DNA of 64,000 bases from Stenotrophomonas cyclobalanopsidis. GTDB lineage: Bacteria; Pseudomonadota; Gammaproteobacteria; Xanthomonadales; Xanthomonadaceae. Under the pieces are notes generated by a model, which was given only the letters and a program-made list of their open reading frames with translations, was not told where the DNA came from and ran no database searches. Each line of letters starts with the position of its first letter. Positions within the stretch are counted from its first letter, which is position 1. A program made the position numbers and the translations under genes. Positions 1 through 7,470 of the stretch are shown piece by piece. The stretch lies in NCBI RefSeq assembly GCF_008710035.1, contig NZ_VYKI01000003.1:62001-126000 (forward strand). Reading direction: 5' to 3'.

Positions 1-213
1 CGCCACTTCCGGCACCGCCTGACGGTGTCGCTGGGCGACTACTGGCAGGAAGGGTTCGGCAGTTCGCTCATCCCCACGGTGGCCTATCGCCACGAGTGGC
101 AGTTCGGCCAGGGCAGGATCTTCGAATACGGCGTGAGCTGGTCGCGGCCGGTCTACGACGGCCAACGTGAACGTCACATCGGCTTCGATGCCGCGCTGCG
201 CTGGGGAGAGTGA
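1..213 (+). CDS. pgaA: PgaA outer-membrane PNAG export porin, C-terminal end only (partial)
   Basis: The last 70 codons of a gene that begins before the window. PgaA (HmsH) is a TPR-plus-beta-barrel protein that exports partially deacetylated poly-beta-1,6-N-acetylglucosamine through the outer membrane. The visible stretch alternates hydrophobic and aromatic/charged residues and has a short, strand-rich end, as expected for the last barrel strands, although it ends in Trp-Gly-Glu rather than the usual terminal Phe. The identification rests mainly on position: the stop codon lies one base before pgaB and the order pgaA-B-C-D is the known operon order. Confidence 0.85.
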   Translation, partial: RHFRHRLTVSLGDYWQEGFGSSLIPTVAYRHEWQFGQGRIFEYGVSWSRPVYDGQRERHIGFDAALRWGE

Positions 214-214
214 G

Positions 215-2110
215 ATGGAACGGATGCTTCGAAACCTGATGACCGTGCTGCTGCTGGGGCTGGTGCTGCTGGCCCTGCCGGCCGCTGCCCAGGAGCGCGA
301 CCTGGATTCGGCCGACAACGGCCTGCTGGTGCTGAGCTACCACGACATCCGCGACGATGTGCGTGAGAAGGGCGATGCCGATGCCTACGCGGTCAGCACG
401 CAGAACTTCGCTGCGCACCTGGACTGGCTCAGCGCGCACGGCTACCACCCGATCGCGCTGTCGCAGCTGATCAAGGCCTCGCGCGGCGAAGCCCAGCTGC
501 CGCCGCGGCCGGTCCTGCTGACCTTCGATGATGGCCTGCGCAGCGTCTACAGCCGCGTCTACCCGCTGCTGCGCGCCTACAACTACCCGGCGCTGGTGGC
601 GGTGATCACCGACTACGTCGACATGGCCCCGGGCCGCACCATCGACTACGGCTACCGCCCGTTCGGCCACGATGATTTCCTGACCTGGCACCAGCTGCGG
701 GAGATGCAGTCCAGCGGCCTGATCGAACTGGCCAGCCATACCGACAACCAGCACCATGGCGTGCAGTCCAACCCGCAGGGCAACCAGACCCCGGCGGTGA
801 TCACCCGCGCCTACGATCCGCAGACCCAGCACTATGAGACCGCGCAACAATACGAAAAGCGCCTGCGCGACGATCTCGCGCTGAGCGTCAAGCGCATCCA
901 GAAGGAACTCGGCGTCACCCCGAAGGCAATCGTTTGGCCGTATGCGGCCTACAACAAGCTGAGCAACGACATCGCCGAACAACTGGGCATGCCGGTGTCG
1001 TTCGACCTGGAAGGCCGCAGCACGCCGGTCACCTCGGACCTGCACGGCCTGGCCCGCCTGCTGGTGACGAACAATCCGAACGTCAGCTCGTTGGCCTTCG
1101 AACTGCGCCGCAATGTCAGCCTGGATGGCACGCGTGCGCTGCAGATCGACATGGATGCGGTCTACGACCCGGACCCGGCACAGCTGGCCCGCAACCTCGA
1201 CAGGCTGATCGACCGCGTCAAGAAGGTGGGCCCGACCCACGTCTATCTGCAGGCCTTCGCCGACCCCGATGGCAACAACACGGCCGACGCGCTGTACTTC
1301 CCCAACCGGCACATGCCGATGCGCGCGGACCTGTTCAACCGCGTGGCCTGGCAGCTGAAGACCCGTGCCGGGGTGAAGGTCTATGCCTGGCTGCCGGTGC
1401 TCGGCTATGAGCTGCCGGATGCGGCGCAGCGCACCGCGCTGGGCATCGCCAGCCCGGAACGCGACGGCATGTACCGGCTGGACTTCACCAAGCCGCAGGC
1501 GCGGCAGATCATCAAGGATATCTACGAAGACCTGGCGATCAATTCGTACTTCGAAGGCCTGCTGTTCCATGACGACGCCTACGTGCGCGACACCGAACTG
1601 GCCCAGCTGCCGCAGGAAGGCGCCGATGGCGGCCGTACCCAGGCGCTGATCGACTTCACCCTGGAGCTGCGCGACACCGCCCAGCGCTGGCGGCCGAAGC
1701 TGGGCACCGTGCGCAACCTGTACGCGCAGCCGGTACTGGAGCCGCAGAGCGCCAGCTGGTTCGCCCAGCGCCTGGACCTGTTCAACCAGGCCTATGACCG
1801 CACCGCGCTGATGGCGATGCCGTGGATGGAAGGCAGCAAGCACCCCGAGCGTTGGCTGGACCGGCTGGTCACGGCGGTGCGCGCGCACGATCCCGACCTG
1901 AAGCACACGATGTTCGAGCTGCAGACCGTGGACTGGCGCACGCAGACGCCGATCAGCGGCCAGCGCCTGCGCGCGCAGGTCCGCCGGCTGCAGGCACAGG
2001 GCGTGCGCCATTTCGCGTGGTACCCGGACGATTTCATCGCCGACAAGCCATCGACCACGGACGCGCGCGCCGCGATGTCCGCGCGCAACTTCCCGTACCC
2101 GGAGAAGTGA
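215..2110 (+). CDS. pgaB: Poly-beta-1,6-N-acetyl-D-glucosamine N-deacetylase PgaB
   Basis: A 631-aa periplasmic enzyme that removes some acetyl groups from PNAG so that the polymer can leave through PgaA. An N-terminal signal segment (about residues 8-25) is followed by a polysaccharide-deacetylase (CE4) domain with TFDDG at about 103-107 and metal-ligand histidines near 175-181. The second half is the C-terminal glycoside-hydrolase-type domain of PgaB/HmsF. The start at 215 is preceded by a GGGGAG ribosome site and lies next to the pgaA stop; an in-frame ATG at 167 lies inside pgaA and was not used. Unlike E. coli PgaB, no lipobox cysteine is present in the first 30 residues, so this form is probably soluble or anchored differently. 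Confidence 0.95.
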   Translation: MERMLRNLMTVLLLGLVLLALPAAAQERDLDSADNGLLVLSYHDIRDDVREKGDADAYAVSTQNFAAHLDWLSAHGYHPIALSQLIKASRGEAQLPPRPVLLTFDDGLRSVYSRVYPLLRAYNYPALVAVITDYVDMAPGRTIDYGYRPFGHDDFLTWHQLREMQSSGLIELASHTDNQHHGVQSNPQGNQTPAVITRAYDPQTQHYETAQQYEKRLRDDLALSVKRIQKELGVTPKAIVWPYAAYNKLSNDIAEQLGMPVSFDLEGRSTPVTSDLHGLARLLVTNNPNVSSLAFELRRNVSLDGTRALQIDMDAVYDPDPAQLARNLDRLIDRVKKVGPTHVYLQAFADPDGNNTADALYFPNRHMPMRADLFNRVAWQLKTRAGVKVYAWLPVLGYELPDAAQRTALGIASPERDGMYRLDFTKPQARQIIKDIYEDLAINSYFEGLLFHDDAYVRDTELAQLPQEGADGGRTQALIDFTLELRDTAQRWRPKLGTVRNLYAQPVLEPQSASWFAQRLDLFNQAYDRTALMAMPWMEGSKHPERWLDRLVTAVRAHDPDLKHTMFELQTVDWRTQTPISGQRLRAQVRRLQAQGVRHFAWYPDDFIADKPSTTDARAAMSARNFPYPEK

Positions 2111-2111
2111 C

Positions 2112-3365
2112 ATGGACATGAGCCCCTGGCTGTATGCCCTGTTCCAGTTCGCCTTCTTCTACCCGATGGTGATGGCGTTCTTCTGGATGTCAGGCGGCCT
2201 GTACTACTTCTTCCGTCGCGAGCGGAAGTCGCGACCGCGCAACGATCCGCCGCCGATGGACAGCTACCCGTTCGCCACGCTGCTGATTCCCTGTCACAAC
2301 GAAACGGACAACCTGGACGACACTATCGGCGCGGCACTGGCGCAGCGCTATCCGGATTTCGAAGTGATCGCCATCAATGATGGCAGCAGCGACGACACCG
2401 GCGCCCGCCTGGACGCGCTGGCCGCCCTGCACCCGCGCCTGCGCGTGGTGCACCTGGACCGCAACCTGGGCAAGGCCAACGCGCTGCGCATGGGCGCCCT
2501 CGCCTCTCGCTCGGAGTACCTGGTGTGCATCGACGGCGATGCGATGCTGGAAGAGTTCGCCATGCACTGGATGGTCTGGCACCTGACCAGCGGCCCGCGC
2601 GTGGGCGCGGTGACCGGCAACCCGCGCATCCGCAACCGCTCCACCCTGCTCGGCCGCCTGCAGGTGGCCGAGTTCTCCTCGATCATCGGCATGATCAAGC
2701 GCGCGCAGCGCGTGTACGGGCGCATCTTCACCGTGTCCGGGGTGATCGCCGCATTCCGCCGCACGGCCCTGCACCGCATCGGCTACTGGGCCGACGACAT
2801 GGTGACCGAGGACATCGACATCAGCTGGCGCCTGCAGCTGGACCACTGGGACATCCGCTACGAACCCAACGCGCTGTGCTTCATCCTGATGCCGGAAACG
2901 CTGAAGGGACTGTGGCGGCAGCGCCTGCGCTGGGCGCAGGGCGGCGTGGAAGTGCTGCTGCGGCACGGCGCATCGTTGTTCAGCTGGCGCAAGCGACGCA
3001 TGTGGGGCGTGCTGCTGGAGTACATCCTCAGCGTGTTCTGGGCGTACACCATGCTGCTGATCGTGGTGCTGTGGGCGCTGGGCAAGTTCATGCCGCTGCC
3101 GGCCCCGCTGTACATCGAGACGCTGCTGCCGCAATGGCACGGCGTGATCCTGGCGCTGGTCTGCCTGCTGCAGTTCGCCAGCAGCCTGATCATCGACCGC
3201 CGTTACGAAACCCACATTGGACGCAACTACTTCTGGGTCATCTGGTACCCGATGGCGTACTGGTTGATCAGCCTGTTCACCACCCTGGTGGCGCTGCCGA
3301 AGACGCTGTTCAAGCACCGCGGCAAGCGTGCCACCTGGGTCAGCCCTGACAGGGGGATCCGATGA
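2112..3365 (+). CDS. pgaC: Poly-beta-1,6-N-acetylglucosamine synthase PgaC (GT2)
   Basis: A 417-aa inner-membrane family-2 glycosyltransferase that polymerises UDP-GlcNAc into PNAG. There is one N-terminal membrane span. The cytoplasmic GT2 domain shows the NDGSSDD substrate motif, the DGDA (DxD-type) motif, TEDID, and the QRLRWAQGG (QxxRW) processivity motif; several C-terminal membrane spans follow. The gene starts one base after the pgaB stop, and a second ATG two codons downstream is a possible start. Its TGA overlaps the pgaD ATG (ATGA), consistent with coupled synthesis of the PgaC-PgaD synthase. Confidence 0.96.
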   Translation: MDMSPWLYALFQFAFFYPMVMAFFWMSGGLYYFFRRERKSRPRNDPPPMDSYPFATLLIPCHNETDNLDDTIGAALAQRYPDFEVIAINDGSSDDTGARLDALAALHPRLRVVHLDRNLGKANALRMGALASRSEYLVCIDGDAMLEEFAMHWMVWHLTSGPRVGAVTGNPRIRNRSTLLGRLQVAEFSSIIGMIKRAQRVYGRIFTVSGVIAAFRRTALHRIGYWADDMVTEDIDISWRLQLDHWDIRYEPNALCFILMPETLKGLWRQRLRWAQGGVEVLLRHGASLFSWRKRRMWGVLLEYILSVFWAYTMLLIVVLWALGKFMPLPAPLYIETLLPQWHGVILALVCLLQFASSLIIDRRYETHIGRNYFWVIWYPMAYWLISLFTTLVALPKTLFKHRGKRATWVSPDRGIR

Positions 3366-3850
3366 ACGCCGTACGTGACACGACCGGGAAGAAGTCGTCC
3401 AGCCGCTTTGATTCGCGGTTGATCCAGAAGTCGCGCCAGCAGCCGCGCCTGCAGCGCACGGCCTGGGGCTTCGTGACCCTGGCGTTCTGGGGTTTCTACT
3501 TCTACCTGTGGGCACCGCTGGTGACCCTGGTGTCCTGGCTGCTGGGCGGGCACCTGGCCTACGTGCAGCTATACCAGCACAGCCAGCACGTGGATCCGTT
3601 CGTGATGATCGCGCTGCCGGTCATCCTGGTCTGCTGCTCGCTGCTGCTGATCGCCTGGGCGGAATACAACCGCTACCGGTTTGGCGGCAAGGAACGGCGC
3701 GCACCGCGCGAGGATTCCAGCCGCGAGGACATCGCCCGCGCACTGGGTGCGAGCGATGCGCTGGCCGAGCAGCTGATGCATGCGAAGGCAGTGACACTGC
3801 ACATGGATGACAACGCACGGCCGGTGGGGATGACGCGGCAGCCGCTGTAG
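3362..3850 (+). CDS. pgaD: PNAG synthase accessory subunit PgaD
   Basis: A 162-aa protein with two central hydrophobic spans (roughly residues 38-60 and 78-100) separated by a short loop, and a charged C-terminal tail, matching PgaD/HmsS. In E. coli, PgaC and PgaD together form the active synthase, which responds allosterically to cyclic di-GMP. The gene overlaps the pgaC stop by 4 nt and is the last gene of the operon. No clear T-tract terminator follows; the downstream gap is filled with hairpin repeats. Confidence 0.9.
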   Translation: MNAVRDTTGKKSSSRFDSRLIQKSRQQPRLQRTAWGFVTLAFWGFYFYLWAPLVTLVSWLLGGHLAYVQLYQHSQHVDPFVMIALPVILVCCSLLLIAWAEYNRYRFGGKERRAPREDSSREDIARALGASDALAEQLMHAKAVTLHMDDNARPVGMTRQPL

Positions 3851-4386
3851 TAAGGGCCAGGTATTTTTTGCAGGGCTTGCAGCCCTGCACCTGCGGTAGT
3901 GCCGGCCGCTGGCCGGCAACCTCACGATCAAGAGCAGCATTCCTTGGGATGGCGGGGCGGTGGCTGCCGGTGGGTGCCGACCGTTGGTCGGCACATCTGT
4001 CAGATATCGAATGAATTCATACGTGTCGACCAAGGTCGACACCTACCAAAGCAGAACGCCGTTCCGACAACTCGCAGGAAACTGTCGAAGGCGGGGTGGG
4101 TCCGGTTGAGGCGGCGTGAGCCGCATGGATGCGGCGACCGAGCTTACATGGGTGAGGGCGCTTTGCTTGCGAAGCACTGCTTCGCAAGCGCCCGAACGCA
4201 CAGCCGCCAGCGGCTGGGCCGGGCCCCGGAGGGGGACTTGCAGCGTCCCCCTCAACTGGACCCACCCCGCCATCCCACGGAATGCCAGCTGTTGCTGTTG
4301 CTTTTGCCGGCCAGCGGCCGGCACTACCGGCAGGTGCAGGGCTGCAAGCCCTGCAAACAAGACCCTCATCCACGCATGGCGTTGAT
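3851..4386. repeat. Non-coding repeat region between pgaD and the LysR gene
   Basis: 536 bp without a credible gene. It contains an 8-bp-stem hairpin at 3870-3888 (GCAGGGCT/AGCCCTGC), a forward GTAG-headed SMAG hairpin at 3896-3920, one with a GTGG head at 3970-3994, and reverse ones at 4023-4046, 4306-4327 and 4368-4390. A second copy of the GCAGGGCT hairpin lies at 4336-4354 in opposite orientation. A 12-bp perfect inverted repeat with a 1-nt loop lies at 4165-4189. Most of the region (4023-4354) is one copy of a composite element described separately. Predicted ORFs here are products of the repeat. Confidence 0.85.
4023..4354 (+). repeat. Composite SMAG-flanked repeat element, copy A
   Basis: A long modular repeat. 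In order it has a reverse SMAG (4023-4046), ACCTACCAAAGCAGA, a CGCAG...TGTCGAAGGCGGGGTGGGTCCGG arm (about 4073-4107), GTGAGCCGCATGGATGCGGC, a variable middle, an inverted arm CCCCCTCAACTGGACCCACC (about 4247-4266), a GCTGTTGCT segment, and the GCAGGGCTGCAAGCCCTGC hairpin. The same modules in the same order occur at 31839-32079 on the other strand. The inverted arms could fold into a long cruciform. Confidence 0.75.
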
Positions 4387-4390
4387 CTAC
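4368..4390 (-). repeat. SMAG hairpin that supplies the LysR stop codon
   Basis: A reverse GTAG-headed hairpin with arms ATCCACGC and GCGTTGAT. Its GTAG head occupies 4390-4387 on the minus strand, and the TAG within it (4389-4387) is the stop codon of the LysR gene. Confidence 0.75.
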
Positions 4391-5301
4391 CCCATCGCCT
4401 GCCACCACTGCGCCAGCAGCTCCGGCCTGCGCAACCGCTCGCGCCACCAGCGCAATGCCGCACCATCCTCACCCGTGCGCCACGCCAGCCAGAACGTCTC
4501 CTCCGGCTTCGGCTCCTCCACCTCGCGGATGACCAGCTGGCCGCGCGCCACCGCTGCGCGCGCGCAGGGCCCGGGCAGGAAACCGAATCCAACACCCTCG
4601 CACTGCAGCTTCAGCTTGCTGGCCATGTCCGGCACCGTCAGCATTTCCTGGCCCATCAACAGGCCCACCGTGCGTGGCAGCAAGCGGCGCGCGGAATCGG
4701 ACACGGCGATGGCGCAGTGCTCAGCCAGCTGCTCGCGGCCCAGTGCGCCCGGCACCTGCGCCAGCGGATGATCCGGTGCCACCGCGAACACGAAATCGAC
4801 GCTGCCCAGCGGCTCCACCACATAGCCGCCACCACTGGGCCCCTCGCCCGCTGCCGCCACCAACAGGTCGGCGCGACGGTCCAGCAGCGCCTCCCAGGTG
4901 CCCGACAGCGCTTCGCCGAACAGACGCAGGCGCGTCGGCGCTTCGATGCCACGGAACGCAGCAATGTCCGGACCAAGCAGCCAGGTCGGGAACATCGAAT
5001 CCACCGCCAGGCTCAGCTCGGCCTCCCAGCCGGAGGCCACCCGGCGCACCCGCAGCTCCAGATCGCGGGCGGCGCGCAGCAGGTGGCGACCTTCGTCCAA
5101 CAGGGCGCGACCGGCCTCGGTCAGCTCGGCGCGGGGGCCGACCCGGTCGAACAGCTGCACGCCCAGGTCCTCTTCCAGCTTGGCCACGGTGTAGGAGATG
5201 GTCGAGGGCACCTTGTGCAGGGCCTTGCCGGCGGCGGCAAACGAGCCGCGGCGGTCGATGGCATCCAGGATCTGCAGGGCATCGAGGCTGAGCTTGAGCA
5301 T
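4387..5301 (-). CDS. LysR-family transcriptional regulator
   Basis: A 304-aa regulator with an N-terminal winged helix-turn-helix (about residues 5-62: SLDALQILDAIDRRGSFAAA, then PSTISYTVAKLEEDLGVQLF) and a LysR substrate-binding domain from about residue 90. It is divergent from the pirin gene and probably controls it; this is an inference from the divergent arrangement. A 13-bp palindrome of the LysR T-N11-A form lies just upstream of its start. The stop codon lies inside a SMAG repeat, so the C-terminal end may vary between strains. The ligand is unknown. Confidence 0.92.
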   Translation of the reverse strand: MLKLSLDALQILDAIDRRGSFAAAGKALHKVPSTISYTVAKLEEDLGVQLFDRVGPRAELTEAGRALLDEGRHLLRAARDLELRVRRVASGWEAELSLAVDSMFPTWLLGPDIAAFRGIEAPTRLRLFGEALSGTWEALLDRRADLLVAAAGEGPSGGGYVVEPLGSVDFVFAVAPDHPLAQVPGALGREQLAEHCAIAVSDSARRLLPRTVGLLMGQEMLTVPDMASKLKLQCEGVGFGFLPGPCARAAVARGQLVIREVEEPKPEETFWLAWRTGEDGAALRWWRERLRRPELLAQWWQAMG

Positions 5302-5314
5302 TCGAAATTTTCGA
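5302..5314. promoter_or_regulatory. Candidate LysR operator (T-N11-A palindrome)
   Basis: TCGAAATTTTCGA is a perfect 13-bp palindrome around a single central base and fits the LysR T-N11-A rule. It touches the first base of the LysR start codon and lies in the 139-bp gap shared with the pirin gene, so it could serve autoregulation. Its role is inferred from position and symmetry only. Confidence 0.4.
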
Positions 5315-5440
5315 TGATGACTTTCAGAACTATCCGTTTTTCAAACCCGGGGGGCAAGCGGATACTTCTCTCCAACGCGGAAACACAGCTGCCACCGGCC
5401 CACCCCGCCCATCGAAACCATCGAACAAGGAGAAATCATC

Positions 5441-6142
5441 ATGCTGCAGATCCGCAAGAGCGCTACCCGTGGCCTGGCCGAGCATGGCTGGCTGTCTTCC
5501 CGCCACACCTTCTCCTTCGCCGGCTACTACGATCCGCGCTACGTCAGCTTCGGCCCGCTGCGCGTCATCAACGAAGACAAGGTCATCGGCGGCCAGGGCT
5601 TCGGCACCCACAGCCACAGCAACATGGAAATCATTTCCTACGTGCTGGGCGGTGCGCTGGAGCACAAGGACTCGATGGGCACCGGTTCGGTGCTGCGCTA
5701 CGGCGACGTGCAGGTGATGAGCGCCGGCAGCGGCGTCAGCCACAGCGAGTTCAACCACTCGGCCGCCGATCCGGTGCACTTCCTGCAGATCTGGGTCTTC
5801 CCGGACAGCGAGAACATCGAACCCTCCTACCGCGAGACCCACTTCGCGCCGGAGACCAAGCGCGGCCAGCTGCGCCTGATCGCCTCGCCGGACGGTGCCG
5901 ACGGTTCGCTGCGCATCCAGCAGGATGCCCGCATCTACGCCACCATCCTCGATGGCAGCCAGAAGCTGCACCACGCCCTCGGCAACGGTCGTGGCGCCTA
6001 CGTGCAGGTCGCCCGTGGCCAGCTGCAGGTCAACGGCATCACCCTCGATGCCGGCGATGCACTGCAGGTCAGCGCCGAAGCACAGCTGACCCTGGAGAAC
6101 GGCAACGACGCGGAAGTGCTGGTGTTCGACCTGCCGCTGTAA
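5441..6142 (+). CDS. Pirin family protein (YhhW-type cupin)
   Basis: A 233-aa bicupin. The N-terminal pirin domain carries the metal-ligand pattern GTHSHSNMEII (about residues 55-65), and the later SGVSHSEFNHS stretch (about 95-105) supplies the other histidine and glutamate ligands. Members bind one metal ion, and some, such as E. coli YhhW, cleave quercetin in vitro; the natural substrate is uncertain. A strong AAGGAGAAATCATC ribosome site precedes the ATG. The gene is divergent from a LysR regulator, a common arrangement for pirins. Confidence 0.92.
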   Translation: MLQIRKSATRGLAEHGWLSSRHTFSFAGYYDPRYVSFGPLRVINEDKVIGGQGFGTHSHSNMEIISYVLGGALEHKDSMGTGSVLRYGDVQVMSAGSGVSHSEFNHSAADPVHFLQIWVFPDSENIEPSYRETHFAPETKRGQLRLIASPDGADGSLRIQQDARIYATILDGSQKLHHALGNGRGAYVQVARGQLQVNGITLDAGDALQVSAEAQLTLENGNDAEVLVFDLPL

Positions 6143-6152
6143 GCGCTGCGCC

Positions 6153-6204
6153 GTAGCATGCAGCGAGGCCCGCGATGCCCACCGGTATCGCGGGCCTCTG
6201 CATG
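6153..6204 (+). terminator. Long hairpin after the pirin gene, possible terminator
   Basis: Eleven bases after the pirin stop, a GTAG is followed by an extended inverted repeat: GAGGCCCGCGAT (6165-6176) pairs with ATCGCGGGCCTC (6187-6198), extended outward by ATGCAG/TGCAT. Only GTTT follows, so termination is plausible but not certain. The GTAG head suggests that it may be a long SMAG relative. Confidence 0.5.
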
Positions 6205-6315
6205 TTTGGCGGGCGGGCCTGCATTCGTATTCGCTGCGGGATCACACGAATGGCACTTGCCCAAGCCAACTGAAAACGTTTCCATAGCATGGATTCTCCG
6301 GAGCCTCCCCCGCGC

Positions 6316-7455
6316 ATGACGCCCTCTTCCCCGCGTGCCCAGCAGCACGCCACCCGCGCCGCCTTCCTCATTCCCGGTTTTGCCACCGCCGCCTGGGCAC
6401 CGATGGTGCCCTATGCCAAGGCCAAGGCCGGCCTGTCCGATGCCAGTCTGGGCGCTGTGCTGCTGTGCCTGGGCCTGGGCTCGCTGCTGGCCATGCCGCT
6501 GGCCGGCGCATTGAGCGGACGCCTGGGCTGCCGCCGCCTGATGGTCATCACCACCGCGCTGATCCTGCTGGCGCTGCCGCTGCTGTCGCTCGCGCCCACA
6601 CCGTTGGCACTGGGCGCGGCGCTGTTCCTGTTCGGCGCCGGTGTGGGCGCGATGGACTGCACGATGAACATGCAGGCAGTCGCGGTCGAACGCGATGCCG
6701 GCCGCGCGATGATGTCCGGCTTCCACGCGTTCTACAGCATCGGCGGCTTCATCGGTGCCGGCTGCATGACCGGCCTGCTGTTGCTGGGCACGCCGCTGTG
6801 GATGGCGGCCCTGCTCTCGGTGGCCGCACTGCTGGTGGTGACGCTTCTGGCGGCACCGCACTGGCGTGCGCAGCGCATTGCCCATGACGGCCCGATGCTG
6901 GCCATTCCGCATGGCGTGGTGCTGTTCATCAGCGTGCTGGCCTTCATCGTGTTCCTGGCCGAAGGCTCGATGCTCGACTGGAGCGCGGTGTTCCTGGCCG
7001 ACGTGCGGCAGGTGCCGCGCGACCAGGCCGGTGCCGGCTTCGCGGTATTCACGCTGGCGATGACCGCCATGCGCTTGTTCGGCGATGGCATCGTCGAGCG
7101 CCTCGGCCGCACGCCGACGATCGTCATCGGCGGCATCACCGCGGCGACGGGCTTCGTGCTGGCCACGCTGGTGCCCTCCTTCGCGGTGGCACTGGTCGGC
7201 TACGTGATGGTCGGCCTAGGCTGCGCCAACATCGTACCGGCGCTGTTCTCGATGGCCGGCCAGCAGCGCGCGATGCCGGAGAGCATCGCCATCACCGCGG
7301 TCACCACGCTGGGCTACGCCGGCATCCTCGCCGGCCCGGCGGCCATCGGGGGGCTGGCCCATCTCACCACTCTGGGCATCGCGTTCCTGTGCGTGGCCGC
7401 GCTGCTGCTCGGCGTCGCCGCCTCGGCCCGCGCCCTCGCCCGCCGCCTGCCGTAA
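6316..7455 (+). CDS. MFS transporter, YbjJ-like
   Basis: A 379-aa inner-membrane protein with about 12 hydrophobic spans, characteristic of a major facilitator. The early motif of small and charged residues after span 2 (GALSGRLGCRRLM) matches the conserved MFS loop 2-3 element, and the overall pattern resembles the YbjJ/fucose-permease-like branch. The substrate cannot be predicted. The start at 6316 was chosen because GGAG lies 12 nt upstream; an in-frame ATG at 6289 has no visible ribosome site. It converges with the lipoprotein hydrolase gene, only 15 bp apart. Confidence 0.85.
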   Translation: MTPSSPRAQQHATRAAFLIPGFATAAWAPMVPYAKAKAGLSDASLGAVLLCLGLGSLLAMPLAGALSGRLGCRRLMVITTALILLALPLLSLAPTPLALGAALFLFGAGVGAMDCTMNMQAVAVERDAGRAMMSGFHAFYSIGGFIGAGCMTGLLLLGTPLWMAALLSVAALLVVTLLAAPHWRAQRIAHDGPMLAIPHGVVLFISVLAFIVFLAEGSMLDWSAVFLADVRQVPRDQAGAGFAVFTLAMTAMRLFGDGIVERLGRTPTIVIGGITAATGFVLATLVPSFAVALVGYVMVGLGCANIVPALFSMAGQQRAMPESIAITAVTTLGYAGILAGPAAIGGLAHLTTLGIAFLCVAALLLGVAASARALARRLP

Positions 7456-7470
7456 ACAGGAAGAATACGG

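Noticed and set aside
68-2119. Long antisense ORF opposite pgaB (683 codons)
   Set aside because: It mirrors the codon structure of pgaB in high-GC DNA, is rich in His/Arg/Gln as shadow frames are, and matches no family.
3861-3888. T-run plus hairpin after pgaD as a terminator
   Set aside because: The T-run precedes the hairpin on the plus strand, which is the wrong order for termination of pgaD.
4116-4385. ORF starting MSRMDAAT in the repeat region (a related one lies at 31752-31985 on the minus strand)
   Set aside because: The two ORFs are alike because they lie in the composite repeat; low-complexity Cys and Leu runs and hairpins indicate non-coding DNA.
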